Below, in pieces: positions 1 through 5,863 of a DNA stretch of 7,345 nt (positions are counted from its first letter, which is position 1; every line of letters starts with the position of its first letter). The notes below the pieces were generated by a model. That model was not told the origin of the DNA. It saw nothing but the letters and a program-made list of their open reading frames with translations, and did not search any database. The DNA comes from Hyphomicrobiales bacterium (lineage in GTDB: Bacteria; Pseudomonadota; Alphaproteobacteria; Rhizobiales; Aestuariivirgaceae), in the NCBI GenBank assembly GCA_027031305.1, contig JALVRJ010000027.1:1-7345 (forward strand), read 5' to 3'. Both the position numbers and the translations under genes were made by a program.

Positions 1-1395
1 CCGCGCCCGCGCCGCCTCGTCCAGCATCGGCAGCATCGGCTCCAGCTGATGGCGCCGCGCCAGGCCCACCGGACGCAGCCCGCCGTGGGCGCTAAGGCCG
101 GTCAGCAACGCCGCCATGGCCGCCGGGCGCAATCCCAGAGGGATCGTGGGCAGGACGGGCGGCACATCTCCATCGGTCCCGTCATCTCCGGCCTCGCCCG
201 CCGGCGCCGGATCGGCCGCGGCCAGCTCATCGTCCGGCAGGGCGGAAAGAACCGTCAACCCGGAGAGAACCCCGTGGCTTTCGGCCAGCAGCCGGAACAG
301 GAAGAGGCCCATGTCCACCACGCCTCCCTCCTCGGCGATCTTCTGGCGCAAATCGCGCATGTGGGCACGGAAGCGTTCGGGAAAGGGGCGTTCCAGCTGG
401 CGATCGAGGGTGCTTCTGTCCGCCGTGTCCAGCTGTTCCAGCCGCGCCCGCCACTCCTTGCGCGCCTTGCGCCCGCGCAGCCCCGCCAGGCGCCAGGCGT
501 CGCGCACGGCGTCTGGCACCTCGCCGGGGCCAAGCGCCCCCCAGCCGAGCTCCTCGCGCAATTCTTCCGCCGCCGGCGCGGATACATCCGCCCTGTAGTG
601 CACGGCGATGTAGACGGGACGCCGCTCTTCCCAACTGGCCACGCCCTGGTCGGCTCCCTGCTCTAGGGCGGCGACGATGCTGTCCGGATCATCGGCCCTG
701 GCCTGTTGCACGTGCCAGCCGGCGGCGGCGAACCGCGCCAGGTGATTGGGGCAATGATGACGCCGGACCTGGCGACCCTGCGCGTCCTCTGGCGTGAGAT
801 GAAGGACGAACAACCGGTGCGGCCGCAAAAACGGCGCGATGGCGATGGTTTCCTGGGCGATGCCGGGTTCCACCTCGCAATCGTCGACGACGAGGCAGGT
901 GGCATGGTCGAAGATTTCCGCGCCGTAACGCTCGCGCAGCAGCCGCGTGGCCAGCGCCAGTCCCACGCCGGCGGCCAGCGAATGGCCCGGCTGGTCCAGT
1001 GGCAGGTCAAGCCCCTCGAACATGGAAGGGCCATGGACGCCGGGTTCTTTGGCTCGCACTCCCCCGGCCACCGCGTCCGCCTCGGCAAGGTCCATCTCGT
1101 GCACGCCCCCGCCTCCTTCGGCGTCCGCCTCTCCCTGCCCCAGGAGGCGGGTCATGGCACGCGCCAGGGGCCGCAGCGCCGGGGAAACAACCAACCGGTC
1201 GCGGTCGGGCCAGGGTGCGCCTTGGACATCCAGCACCAGGAAGCGCTCGAACAACATGGCCAGCAAAGGGGCGGCGGCGGCGATGCGCCGCCGTTGGCGC
1301 GCGTTGGCCATGGCGGCCATCTCCAGCCCCAGCAGGCGCAGGGCCTGCACGGTGCCGGCGGCGCCGCCTCGTGTGCCGGTTGTGGCTTTCGCCAT
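1..1395 (-). CDS. Transketolase-like protein lacking catalytic residues (probable pseudoenzyme); C-terminal part outside window
   Basis: An open frame of 465 codons with no stop runs off the left edge. Compared from memory with E. coli TktA, the fold markers are clear: WPDRDRLVVS (residues 62-71) matches WADRDRFVLS; EPGV (117-120) to GHSLAAGVGLALA (137-149) matches the TPGH to GQGIANAVGMAIA stretch with no gap; RFAAAGWHV (221-229) matches RFEAYGWHV; GEVPDAVRDAW (291-301) matches the FEIPSEIYAQW region; AMAALLTGLSAHGG (426-439) matches the start of the pyrimidine-binding domain. Key residues are missing. The SGHPG histidine is Gln34, the SNGH histidine is Leu74, the GDG of the cofactor motif is Asp171-Asp172-Cys173, the metal-binding Asn is Pro202, the AGTHDSHG loop is deleted, and the catalytic Glu of GVREFGM is Pro424. 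The start at 1395 has AGGG eight bases upstream; an in-frame ATG at 1428 is an alternative. It lies 65 bases after folD. Thiamine-dependent ketol transfer is unlikely; a scaffold or regulatory role is speculation. Confidence 0.85.
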   Translation of the reverse strand, partial: MAKATTGTRGGAAGTVQALRLLGLEMAAMANARQRRRIAAAAPLLAMLFERFLVLDVQGAPWPDRDRLVVSPALRPLARAMTRLLGQGEADAEGGGGVHEMDLAEADAVAGGVRAKEPGVHGPSMFEGLDLPLDQPGHSLAAGVGLALATRLLRERYGAEIFDHATCLVVDDCEVEPGIAQETIAIAPFLRPHRLFVLHLTPEDAQGRQVRRHHCPNHLARFAAAGWHVQQARADDPDSIVAALEQGADQGVASWEERRPVYIAVHYRADVSAPAAEELREELGWGALGPGEVPDAVRDAWRLAGLRGRKARKEWRARLEQLDTADRSTLDRQLERPFPERFRAHMRDLRQKIAEEGGVVDMGLFLFRLLAESHGVLSGLTVLSALPDDELAAADPAPAGEAGDDGTDGDVPPVLPTIPLGLRPAAMAALLTGLSAHGGLRPVGLARRHQLEPMLPMLDEAARAR

Positions 1396-1460
1396 GGAAG
1401 CTTCCCTTTCGGGCCGGTTGATGGTCATCGCCTGGTTGGCCTCGTGCCGCGCAGCGCGAC

Positions 1461-2360
1461 TCACAGGTCCTCGAGCGCCCGCGGCAGGGCGATGCCGCGC
1501 TGCATACAGGCGGCTTTTACGGCATTGGTCAACAGCATGGCAATGGTCATCGGCCCGACGCCGCCAGGCACCGGCGTGATGGCCCCGGCCACGGCCTTTG
1601 CCTCGTCGAAGGCGACATCGCCGACCAGACGCGCCTTGCCGTCCCCCGTCTCCACCCGGTTGATGCCGACGTCTATGACCGTGGCGCCGGGCTTTATCCA
1701 GTCGCCGCGCACCAGCCGCGGCCGCCCCACCGCCGCCACCAGCACATCGGCGCGATGCGCCACCCGCGGCAGGTCGCGCGTGCGCGAATGGGCAATGGTC
1801 ACGGTGCAATTCTCGCGCAACAGCAGCTGCGCCAGCGGCTTGCCAACGATGTTCGAGCGCCCGATGATGACCGCTTCCAATCCCTCCAGGTCGGCGCGGG
1901 CCTGTCTGGCCAGCAACACGCACCCCAGCGGCGTGCATGGCACCAACGCCGGCCGCCCCACAGCCAGGCGTCCGGCGTTGATGACATGAAAGCCGTCGAC
2001 ATCCTTGTCCGGATCGATGGCATCGATGACCCGCTGTGGGTTGATCTGTTCCGGAAGGGGCAGTTGCACCAATATGCCGTGCACCTCCGACGCGGCGTTC
2101 AGCCGCGCGATGCGCTCCAGCAGGGCCTCCTCGGTAGTGTCGGCGGGCAGGTGGTATTCGAACGACTTCATGCCAGCCTCGACGGTGCGCCTGCCCTTGT
2201 TGCGCACGTAGACGCGCGAGGCCGGATCGTCGCCCACCAGCACCACCGCCAGCCCCGGCACCAGCCCGTGCCGCTCGCGCAGTTCCTCCACGGCGGCGCG
2301 CACCCGCTCCTGCACCCGCGCCGCCAGCGCCTTGCCGTCGATGATCGTCGCTTCGCTCAT
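1461..2360 (-). CDS. folD: Bifunctional methylenetetrahydrofolate dehydrogenase / methenyltetrahydrofolate cyclohydrolase
   Basis: Cytosolic enzyme of one-carbon metabolism. It oxidises 5,10-methylene-THF to 5,10-methenyl-THF with NADP and hydrolyses that to 10-formyl-THF, which feeds purine and formyl-methionine synthesis. All family signatures are present in 299 residues, a normal length: YVRNK (51-55) with the catalytic Tyr and Lys, [10 protein letters not shown] (94-103) with the active-site Gln, DPDKDVDGF (116-124) with the folate-site Asp122, the Rossmann motif [11 protein letters not shown] (165-175), IDVGINR (229-235), and the C-terminal [10 protein letters not shown] (263-272). The ATG at 2360 is preceded by GGAGG (2370-2374) at good spacing. 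It starts 31 bases after yggU and is followed 65 bases later by the transketolase-like gene, so all are probably cotranscribed. No key residue is missing and the assignment is secure. Confidence 0.98.
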   Translation of the reverse strand: MSEATIIDGKALAARVQERVRAAVEELRERHGLVPGLAVVLVGDDPASRVYVRNKGRRTVEAGMKSFEYHLPADTTEEALLERIARLNAASEVHGILVQLPLPEQINPQRVIDAIDPDKDVDGFHVINAGRLAVGRPALVPCTPLGCVLLARQARADLEGLEAVIIGRSNIVGKPLAQLLLRENCTVTIAHSRTRDLPRVAHRADVLVAAVGRPRLVRGDWIKPGATVIDVGINRVETGDGKARLVGDVAFDEAKAVAGAITPVPGGVGPMTIAMLLTNAVKAACMQRGIALPRALEDL

Positions 2361-2391
2361 GGATCGCTGCCTCCGAAATTGCGCTGCAAGC

Positions 2392-2730
2392 CTATGCTTG
2401 CGCCAGCCGCGCCAGCATGTCCGCCAGCTGGCGGCGTTTCGATTCGTCCGCGGCGATGTGCAGCTGCTTCAGCCGCGCGCTCTCGCCGCGGCGAATGCTG
2501 ATGGCCGACTTAGGCAGCCCCAGCGTTTTCGCCAGCAGGGTGATGATGGCCTTGTTGGCGCGGCCCTTGTCCGGCGCCTCGGTCACCATCACGCGCAAGG
2601 CCACGCCTTCCGCCGTTGCCATCACGCCGCCCACGCCGGCGCGGCGCGCCCCCGGCGTCGCCCGCACCAGCAACCACAGTCCATCCGCGTCGCTTCGCCA
2701 TGGTCGGGTTTGTGCGGGAAAAGAAGCCAT
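2392..2730 (-). CDS. yggU: YggU/DUF167 family protein
   Basis: A 112-residue protein of the DUF167 (YggU) family, a small alpha/beta fold of unknown biochemical role. The family core is plain: PGARR (26-30), then [20 protein letters not shown] (49-68), GLPKSAISI (71-79), [13 protein letters not shown] (80-92) and a short C-terminal helix. The frame stays open upstream to an ATG at 3306, but that extension runs through the yggT gene in another frame and does not look like protein. The start at 2730 leaves the usual short lead before the first strand. An ATG at 2760 would add ten residues and sit 14 bases after yggT. Neither has a strong ribosome site, so the start is uncertain. Position between yggT and folD is typical of a conserved housekeeping cluster. 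Confidence 0.93.
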   Translation of the reverse strand: MASFPAQTRPWRSDADGLWLLVRATPGARRAGVGGVMATAEGVALRVMVTEAPDKGRANKAIITLLAKTLGLPKSAISIRRGESARLKQLHIAADESKRRQLADMLARLAQA

Positions 2731-2774
2731 GGGCGTTTTTCGCAGGCACTCTCGATGCATGGCCCCGGACCGTT

Positions 2775-3071
2775 TCAGGACAGATAGTTGAAATAGGCCC
2801 AGACGATGAATTTCTGCAGGAAAATGATGCCGATGATGGCGACCATGGGCGACAGGTCGAGGCCGCCGAGATCGGGTAGAAAACGGCGGATGGGCCGCAT
2901 GACCGGGTAGGTGAGGCGGTTGAGCGCATGCAGCAGGGAGCGCACGATCTGGTTGTGCGGATTGATGATTCCGAAGGCCACCAGCCAGCTGGAAACCACC
3001 CAGATGATGATGATCCACAGGTATATGTCCAGGATGGTCAGGATCAGCCACAGAAACGGATTGCTGCTCAC
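2775..3071 (-). CDS. yggT: YggT family small integral membrane protein
   Basis: A 98-residue inner-membrane protein of the YggT/Ycf19 family, with a single YGGT unit where E. coli YggT has two. Two hydrophobic segments are visible, about residues 6-33 and 75-94, joined by a basic loop carrying the family signature NPHN (37-40), RPIRRFLPDLGG (59-70) and DLSPMVAI (72-79). Family members have been linked to osmotic tolerance, membrane organisation and division, but no precise reaction is known. The start codon is GTG at 3071, with an AGCAGG-like site (3078-3083) upstream; no in-frame ATG lies just upstream. It is the first gene of the minus-strand run and faces the tRNA gene across a divergent control region. 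Confidence 0.94.
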   Translation of the reverse strand: MSSNPFLWLILTILDIYLWIIIIWVVSSWLVAFGIINPHNQIVRSLLHALNRLTYPVMRPIRRFLPDLGGLDLSPMVAIIGIIFLQKFIVWAYFNYLS

Positions 3072-3238
3072 GGTGGATACCTGCTCGGCTCGTGTTGCGG
3101 TTGCCTGTGCCGGCGCCGATCATCGCCAACACCATTCCCGTGATGTAGCCCCGGCATGGCGCGAGTGCAAGGTGCGGCGGTATCAAGGGATGAAACCGCC
3201 GCCGCGCCCCGCCGGGGCCGTTCGCCGGCCGGGGCTGC
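3072..3238. other. Noncoding divergent region between yggT and the tRNA promoter
   Basis: No gene is seen here. The right part is very GC-rich, with overlapping short inverted repeats such as GCCCC/GGGGC (about 3206-3218) and GGCCG/CGGCC (3216-3220 with 3226-3230, five-base loop TTCGC). No run of T follows, so these are not convincing terminators. They may only reflect composition, or shape the divergent control region. Confidence 0.5.
3142..3170 (-). promoter_or_regulatory. Weak candidate promoter for the yggT-yggU-folD-transketolase-like run
   Basis: On the minus strand TTGCAC (3170-3165) is followed 17 bases later by TACATC (3147-3142), about 70 bases upstream of the yggT start. Each box matches the sigma-70 consensus only partly. 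It is proposed mainly because a promoter for the four-gene run is expected in this gap. Confidence 0.25.
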
Positions 3239-3267
3239 TTGACAGCACCGCCACGGCGGCCTAGATG
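3239..3267 (+). promoter_or_regulatory. Candidate sigma-70 promoter for tRNA-Ala
   Basis: A perfect TTGACA (-35 box, 3239-3244) is followed after 17 bases by TAGATG (3262-3267), a partial -10 box. Transcription would begin near 3274, giving a leader of about 43 bases before the tRNA. The spacer contains the perfect dyad CCGCC-ac-GGCGG (3248-3259). Confidence 0.5.
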
Positions 3268-3276
3268 AACGACGTG

Positions 3277-3298
3277 CCGTGGCCTAGCGGCCAAACGG
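3277..3298 (+). promoter_or_regulatory. Hairpin in the tRNA-Ala leader
   Basis: TGGCC (3280-3284) and GGCCA (3289-3293) form a perfect five-pair stem with loop TAGC. The outer CCG (3277-3279) and CGG (3296-3298) extend it with a two-base bulge. It lies between the predicted transcription start and the mature tRNA 5' end, so it would be part of the precursor removed by RNase P. Confidence 0.4.
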
Positions 3299-3316
3299 TG
3301 GACCATGCGCCTTTTC

Positions 3317-3392
3317 GGGGCCGTAGCTCAGTTGGTAGAGCGCAGCAATCGCACTGCTGAGGTCAGGGGTTCGACTCCCCTCGGCTCCACCA
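3317..3392 (+). tRNA. tRNA-Ala, anticodon CGC
   Basis: A complete 76-base cloverleaf can be folded by hand. The acceptor stem is GGGGCCG (3317-3323) with CGGCTCC (3382-3388), including the G3-U70 wobble pair that is the main alanine identity element. The D arm is GCTC/GAGC, the anticodon stem is CAGCA/TGCTG around loop ATCGCAC, and the T arm is AGGGG/CCCCT around TTCGACT. The discriminator is A and the CCA end is encoded. The anticodon CGC reads GCG alanine codons, which are frequent in this GC-rich sequence. No other tRNA is adjacent. Confidence 0.97.
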
Positions 3393-3422
3393 TTTCCATC
3401 TCCCTTTCCTTCCGTTCTCCCC
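3393..3422 (+). other. Polypyrimidine stretch directly after the tRNA
   Basis: Thirty bases that are all C or T except for one A and one G. No stem with a T-run follows the tRNA, so this C-rich, G-poor tract could act as a Rho loading site or simply be the processed 3' trailer. The function is inferred. Confidence 0.3.
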
Positions 3423-3435
3423 GGCAACCACGCGA

Positions 3436-3462
3436 TTGCCAAGGATTCCGGCATTGTCTAAT
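3436..3462 (+). promoter_or_regulatory. Weak candidate promoter for the MotA-like/OmpA-like pair
   Basis: TTGCCA (3436-3441) and TCTAAT (3457-3462) are separated by 15 bases, shorter than ideal. They lie 58-84 bases before the start of the MotA-like gene. A hairpin, CGCGCC/GGCGCG with a five-base loop (3470-3486), would fall in the leader. Readthrough from the tRNA is an alternative. Confidence 0.3.
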
Positions 3463-3519
3463 GTTGGAACGCGCCGGCAGGGCGCGCCTTCTCAGGGATT
3501 TTCAGGTGGTGCGAACGAC

Positions 3520-4608
3520 ATGATCGATTCCGAACAGCCCGTGCGGGTGGGCCGGCCCACCATATACCTGGTGCGCATGGTGGTGTTCCTGGTGCTCGTG
3601 GGGCTGATCGCGGCGGTGCTGTTTCCACGCATTCGCGAGGCCTTCATGGCCAACCCCGGGCTGAACGGGCTGATCCTGTTCACGCTGCTGTTGGGCATTC
3701 TCTACACTTTTCGCATGGTCCTGCGCCTGTATCGCGAGGTGAACTGGGTGAATCACTTCCAGATCACCCAGCCGGGACTGGAGCTGAAATGGCGGCCCCG
3801 CCTGCTGGCGCCGATGGCGGCGCTGCTGGGCGAATATCACCCGGGCAGGCCCATTTCACCGCAGGCCATGCGTTCCTTGCTGGATTCGCTGGGCGCGCGG
3901 CTGGACGAATCGCGCGACATCTCGCGCTATCTCATCGGGCTGCTGGTGTTTCTCGGCCTGCTGGGAACTTTCTGGGGGCTGTTGCAGACCATCGCCTCGG
4001 TGGGCGAGGTCATCCGCAATCTGGATGTGCGGGCGGCGGAAGGCGCCACCGTGTTCGAGGAACTAAAGTCGGGCCTGGAAGCGCCGCTGGCGGGCATGGG
4101 CACGGCCTTCTCCTCCTCGTTGTTCGGTCTCGCGGGCTCGCTGATCCTCGGTTTCCTCGACTTGCAGGCGACACAGGCGCAGAACCGCTTCTACATGGAT
4201 GTGGAGGACTGGCTGTCCTCCATCACCGACATCGCGGCGGGGGAAACGGGAGGGGCGGCCGGCGGCGTGCGCAGCGACCTGGCGCACCTTCACCAGGGCA
4301 TGGCGCAGCTGCAACAGGCGGTGGCGCAGCTGGCCACCCTGATGGCGAGACGATCGCAGGCCGAAGGCTCGTCCTCGGGAGCGGCGCAAATGTCCCCGTC
4401 GCACCCGGAAACGCCATCGGAAAAACAGGCCACGGCGCAGTCGCTGGAACAGCTTTCCATTGCCATCGGCCGGCTGGTGGACCAGATGCACCAGGAGGAA
4501 CGCCTGATGCGCGAATGGGCACAGCATCACGCGCGGGAGCAGAACCAGGTGCTGCAATTGTTGCGCCAGATCGCCTTGCGCCTCGAACGGCGCGAAGGCT
4601 CCGAATAA
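3520..4608 (+). CDS. MotA/TolQ/ExbB-like proton-channel membrane protein
   Basis: A 362-residue inner-membrane protein with four hydrophobic segments, about residues 15-35, 50-70, 137-160 and 193-215. The third and fourth carry the channel signature of the MotA/TolQ/ExbB superfamily: GLLGTFWGLLQTI (146-158), then a cytoplasmic stretch ending LEAPLAGMGTAFSSSLFG (186-203). From about residue 255 the tail is rich in Gln and predicted to be helical or coiled coil, interrupted by a Ser/Pro/Gly linker near 295-315. The ATG at 3520 is chosen because AGGTGG lies ten bases upstream and hydrophobic family-like sequence begins just after; the frame is open 28 codons further up but that part looks noncoding. 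It overlaps by one base an ATG of the next unit. With the OmpA-domain partner it probably forms a non-flagellar ion-driven stator. Its output is unknown; no flagellar or Tol genes are nearby. Confidence 0.92.
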   Translation: MIDSEQPVRVGRPTIYLVRMVVFLVLVGLIAAVLFPRIREAFMANPGLNGLILFTLLLGILYTFRMVLRLYREVNWVNHFQITQPGLELKWRPRLLAPMAALLGEYHPGRPISPQAMRSLLDSLGARLDESRDISRYLIGLLVFLGLLGTFWGLLQTIASVGEVIRNLDVRAAEGATVFEELKSGLEAPLAGMGTAFSSSLFGLAGSLILGFLDLQATQAQNRFYMDVEDWLSSITDIAAGETGGAAGGVRSDLAHLHQGMAQLQQAVAQLATLMARRSQAEGSSSGAAQMSPSHPETPSEKQATAQSLEQLSIAIGRLVDQMHQEERLMREWAQHHAREQNQVLQLLRQIALRLERREGSE

Positions 4609-4640
4609 TGGCGCGGCGGCCAAACCATATCCGTGATTGA
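4608..4640 (+). other. Ten-codon ORF overlapping the MotA-like stop; coupling leader or displaced start
   Basis: The TAA of the MotA-like gene overlaps an ATG (TAATG at 4606-4610) that has GAAGG (4594-4598) nine bases upstream, the best ribosome site in this junction. Translation from it gives only MARRPNHIRD before TGA at 4638-4640, in a different frame from the OmpA-domain gene. It may couple translation of the two genes. Alternatively it is the ancestral basic N-terminus of the OmpA-domain protein, separated by a one-base indel or a sequence error. Confidence 0.35.
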
Positions 4641-5679
4641 AGGCATGGCAGGACACGGCAGAGGACGGCAAAGGGACATCTCGGGCCAGCTCTACTGGCC
4701 CGGCTTCGTCGACGCCATGAGCCAGCTGCTGCTGGTGTTCATCTTTCTGCTCACCCTGTTCGTGGTGGCGCAGTTCATGCAGGCGCGCGAACTGACCGGA
4801 CAGGACACGGCGCTGGACAAGCTGCGCGCGCAAGTGGCGGAGCTGAGCGAGCTCTTGGCGCTGGAAAAGGCCTCGAAGGCGAAGCTGGAGGCCACCCTGG
4901 CGTCGCTGGGCGCGGCATTGGAGGAACAGAAGGGCAGGGCGGCCTCGCTGGCGGCGGCATTGGAGAAGATGCGCTCGGCGAAGGGCGCGTCCGGCGGCGC
5001 CATCGCCGAGCTGAAGGCGCGCCTGGACAAGGAGAAGAAGCTCTCCGCCGAGGCTCTGGCACAGGTGGAGTTGCTCAACCAGCAGATCGCCGCGCTGAGA
5101 CGGCAAATCGCCATGCTCAACGCTGCCCTGGAGGCCTCCGAGCGGCGCGAGAAGGAAGCGCGGGCGAAAATCGCCAATCTTGGCCAGCGCCTGAACGCCG
5201 CCCTGGCGCGGCGCGTGCAGGAACTGGCGCGCTATCGCTCGGAGTTCTTCGGCCGCCTGCGCAAGATTCTCTCGCGGCGCGCCAACATCCGGGTGGTGGG
5301 CGATCGCTTCGTGTTCTCCTCCGAGATCCTGTTTCCCAAGGGTGAAGCCACGCTGACCGAAGAAGGCAAGCGCGAGCTCGACAAGGTGGCCAGCGCGCTG
5401 CTCGAGATCAGCCGCGAGATACCGCCGGACATCAACTGGATATTGAGGGTGGACGGACACACCGACGCCGACCCCATCTCGACCCCGCGGTTTCCTTCCA
5501 ACTGGGAGCTTTCCACCGCCCGCGCCCTGGCCGTGGTGAAGTATCTCATAAGCCGTGGCGTGCCGCCGGAGCGCCTGGCGGCCACCGGTTTCGGCCAGTA
5601 TCACCCCATCGACCCGCGCGACACCGAAGAGGCCAAGGCGCGCAACCGCCGCATCGAGCTGAAACTCACCGAGCGCTGA
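4633..5679 (+). CDS. MotB-like protein with coiled coil and OmpA peptidoglycan-binding domain
   Basis: A protein of up to 348 residues, partner of the MotA-like channel. A short basic N-terminus is followed by one membrane helix (about 24-48) whose entry WPGFVDAMSQLLLV carries Asp27, in the place of the protonatable Asp of MotB, ExbD and TolR. Residues 55-210 are an Ala/Leu/Glu/Lys/Arg-rich coiled coil spanning into the periplasm. Residues 226-348 are an OmpA C-terminal domain: FVFSSEILFPKGEATL at its start, GHTD with Asp278, and LSTARA with Arg297, the Asp and Arg that contact diaminopimelate in peptidoglycan, then GFGQYHPI and NRRIELKL. The start is uncertain: GTG at 4633 gives the full frame, and ATG at 4645 follows GAAGG too closely to be a normal ribosome site. 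The long coiled coil sets it apart from flagellar MotB. No signal peptide is expected, as in MotB. Confidence 0.92.
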   Translation: MIEGMAGHGRGRQRDISGQLYWPGFVDAMSQLLLVFIFLLTLFVVAQFMQARELTGQDTALDKLRAQVAELSELLALEKASKAKLEATLASLGAALEEQKGRAASLAAALEKMRSAKGASGGAIAELKARLDKEKKLSAEALAQVELLNQQIAALRRQIAMLNAALEASERREKEARAKIANLGQRLNAALARRVQELARYRSEFFGRLRKILSRRANIRVVGDRFVFSSEILFPKGEATLTEEGKRELDKVASALLEISREIPPDINWILRVDGHTDADPISTPRFPSNWELSTARALAVVKYLISRGVPPERLAATGFGQYHPIDPRDTEEAKARNRRIELKLTER

Positions 5680-5863
5680 AGGCCCCCGCCGCTGCACGGC
5701 CGCGGCTGCGCAGCACCCTTCGTTACAGACTGCAACACAGATTTATTTTCCTGCCATTTCCGGCGGTGGTATTCCCTGTGCCTGAAAAGGGCGAATCACG
5801 CCCACGTCGGAATCCCGCGATCCGGCAATATCGGCACGACACGCACCGCGAGGGACACGCATC
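5680..5863 (+). other. Gap before the acyl-AMP ligase gene; possible hairpins, no clear promoter
   Basis: No gene is seen. Just after the OmpA-domain stop lies a GC-rich stretch with overlapping inverted repeats, including the palindrome GCTGCGCAGC (5705-5714), but no T-run, so a factor-independent terminator is not supported. The segment around 5735-5757 is locally AT-rich, a plausible promoter core without clear -35/-10 boxes. GGGCG-aatca-CGCCC (5789-5803) could fold in the leader. Confidence 0.4.

Noticed and set aside
1..1395. Decaying pseudogene of transketolase
   Set aside because: There is no stop or frameshift in 465 codons of the aligned frame, and scaffold residues are retained while catalytic ones are specifically lost, which fits a maintained protein better than random decay.
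706..1989. Plus-strand frame of 427 codons
   Set aside because: It lies antisense to folD and the transketolase-like gene, both with clear family motifs. Its translation is Arg/Gly/Ser-rich with no recognisable domain; such frames are common in GC-rich genes.
2392..3306. A 304-residue fusion protein from the long frame covering yggU
   Set aside because: The part upstream of 2760 overlaps the well-supported yggT gene in a different frame and has no family-like sequence, so only the C-terminal DUF167 domain is real.
3520..5679. Zorya anti-phage system (ZorA/ZorB are a MotA-like and an OmpA-like pair)
   Set aside because: No ZorC, ZorD or ZorE gene is adjacent; the next gene is an acyl-AMP ligase. 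The channel subunit is much shorter than typical ZorA and lacks its long tail. The pair looks like the common alphaproteobacterial housekeeping type.
4063..5697. Minus-strand frame of 544 codons
   Set aside because: It is antisense to the MotA-like and OmpA-domain genes, which carry conserved motifs. The Arg/Gln/Leu-rich translation is a shadow.
5685..5720. Factor-independent terminator after the OmpA-domain gene
   Set aside because: Inverted repeats are present but short, overlapping and not followed by a T-run, so they do not meet the usual pattern.
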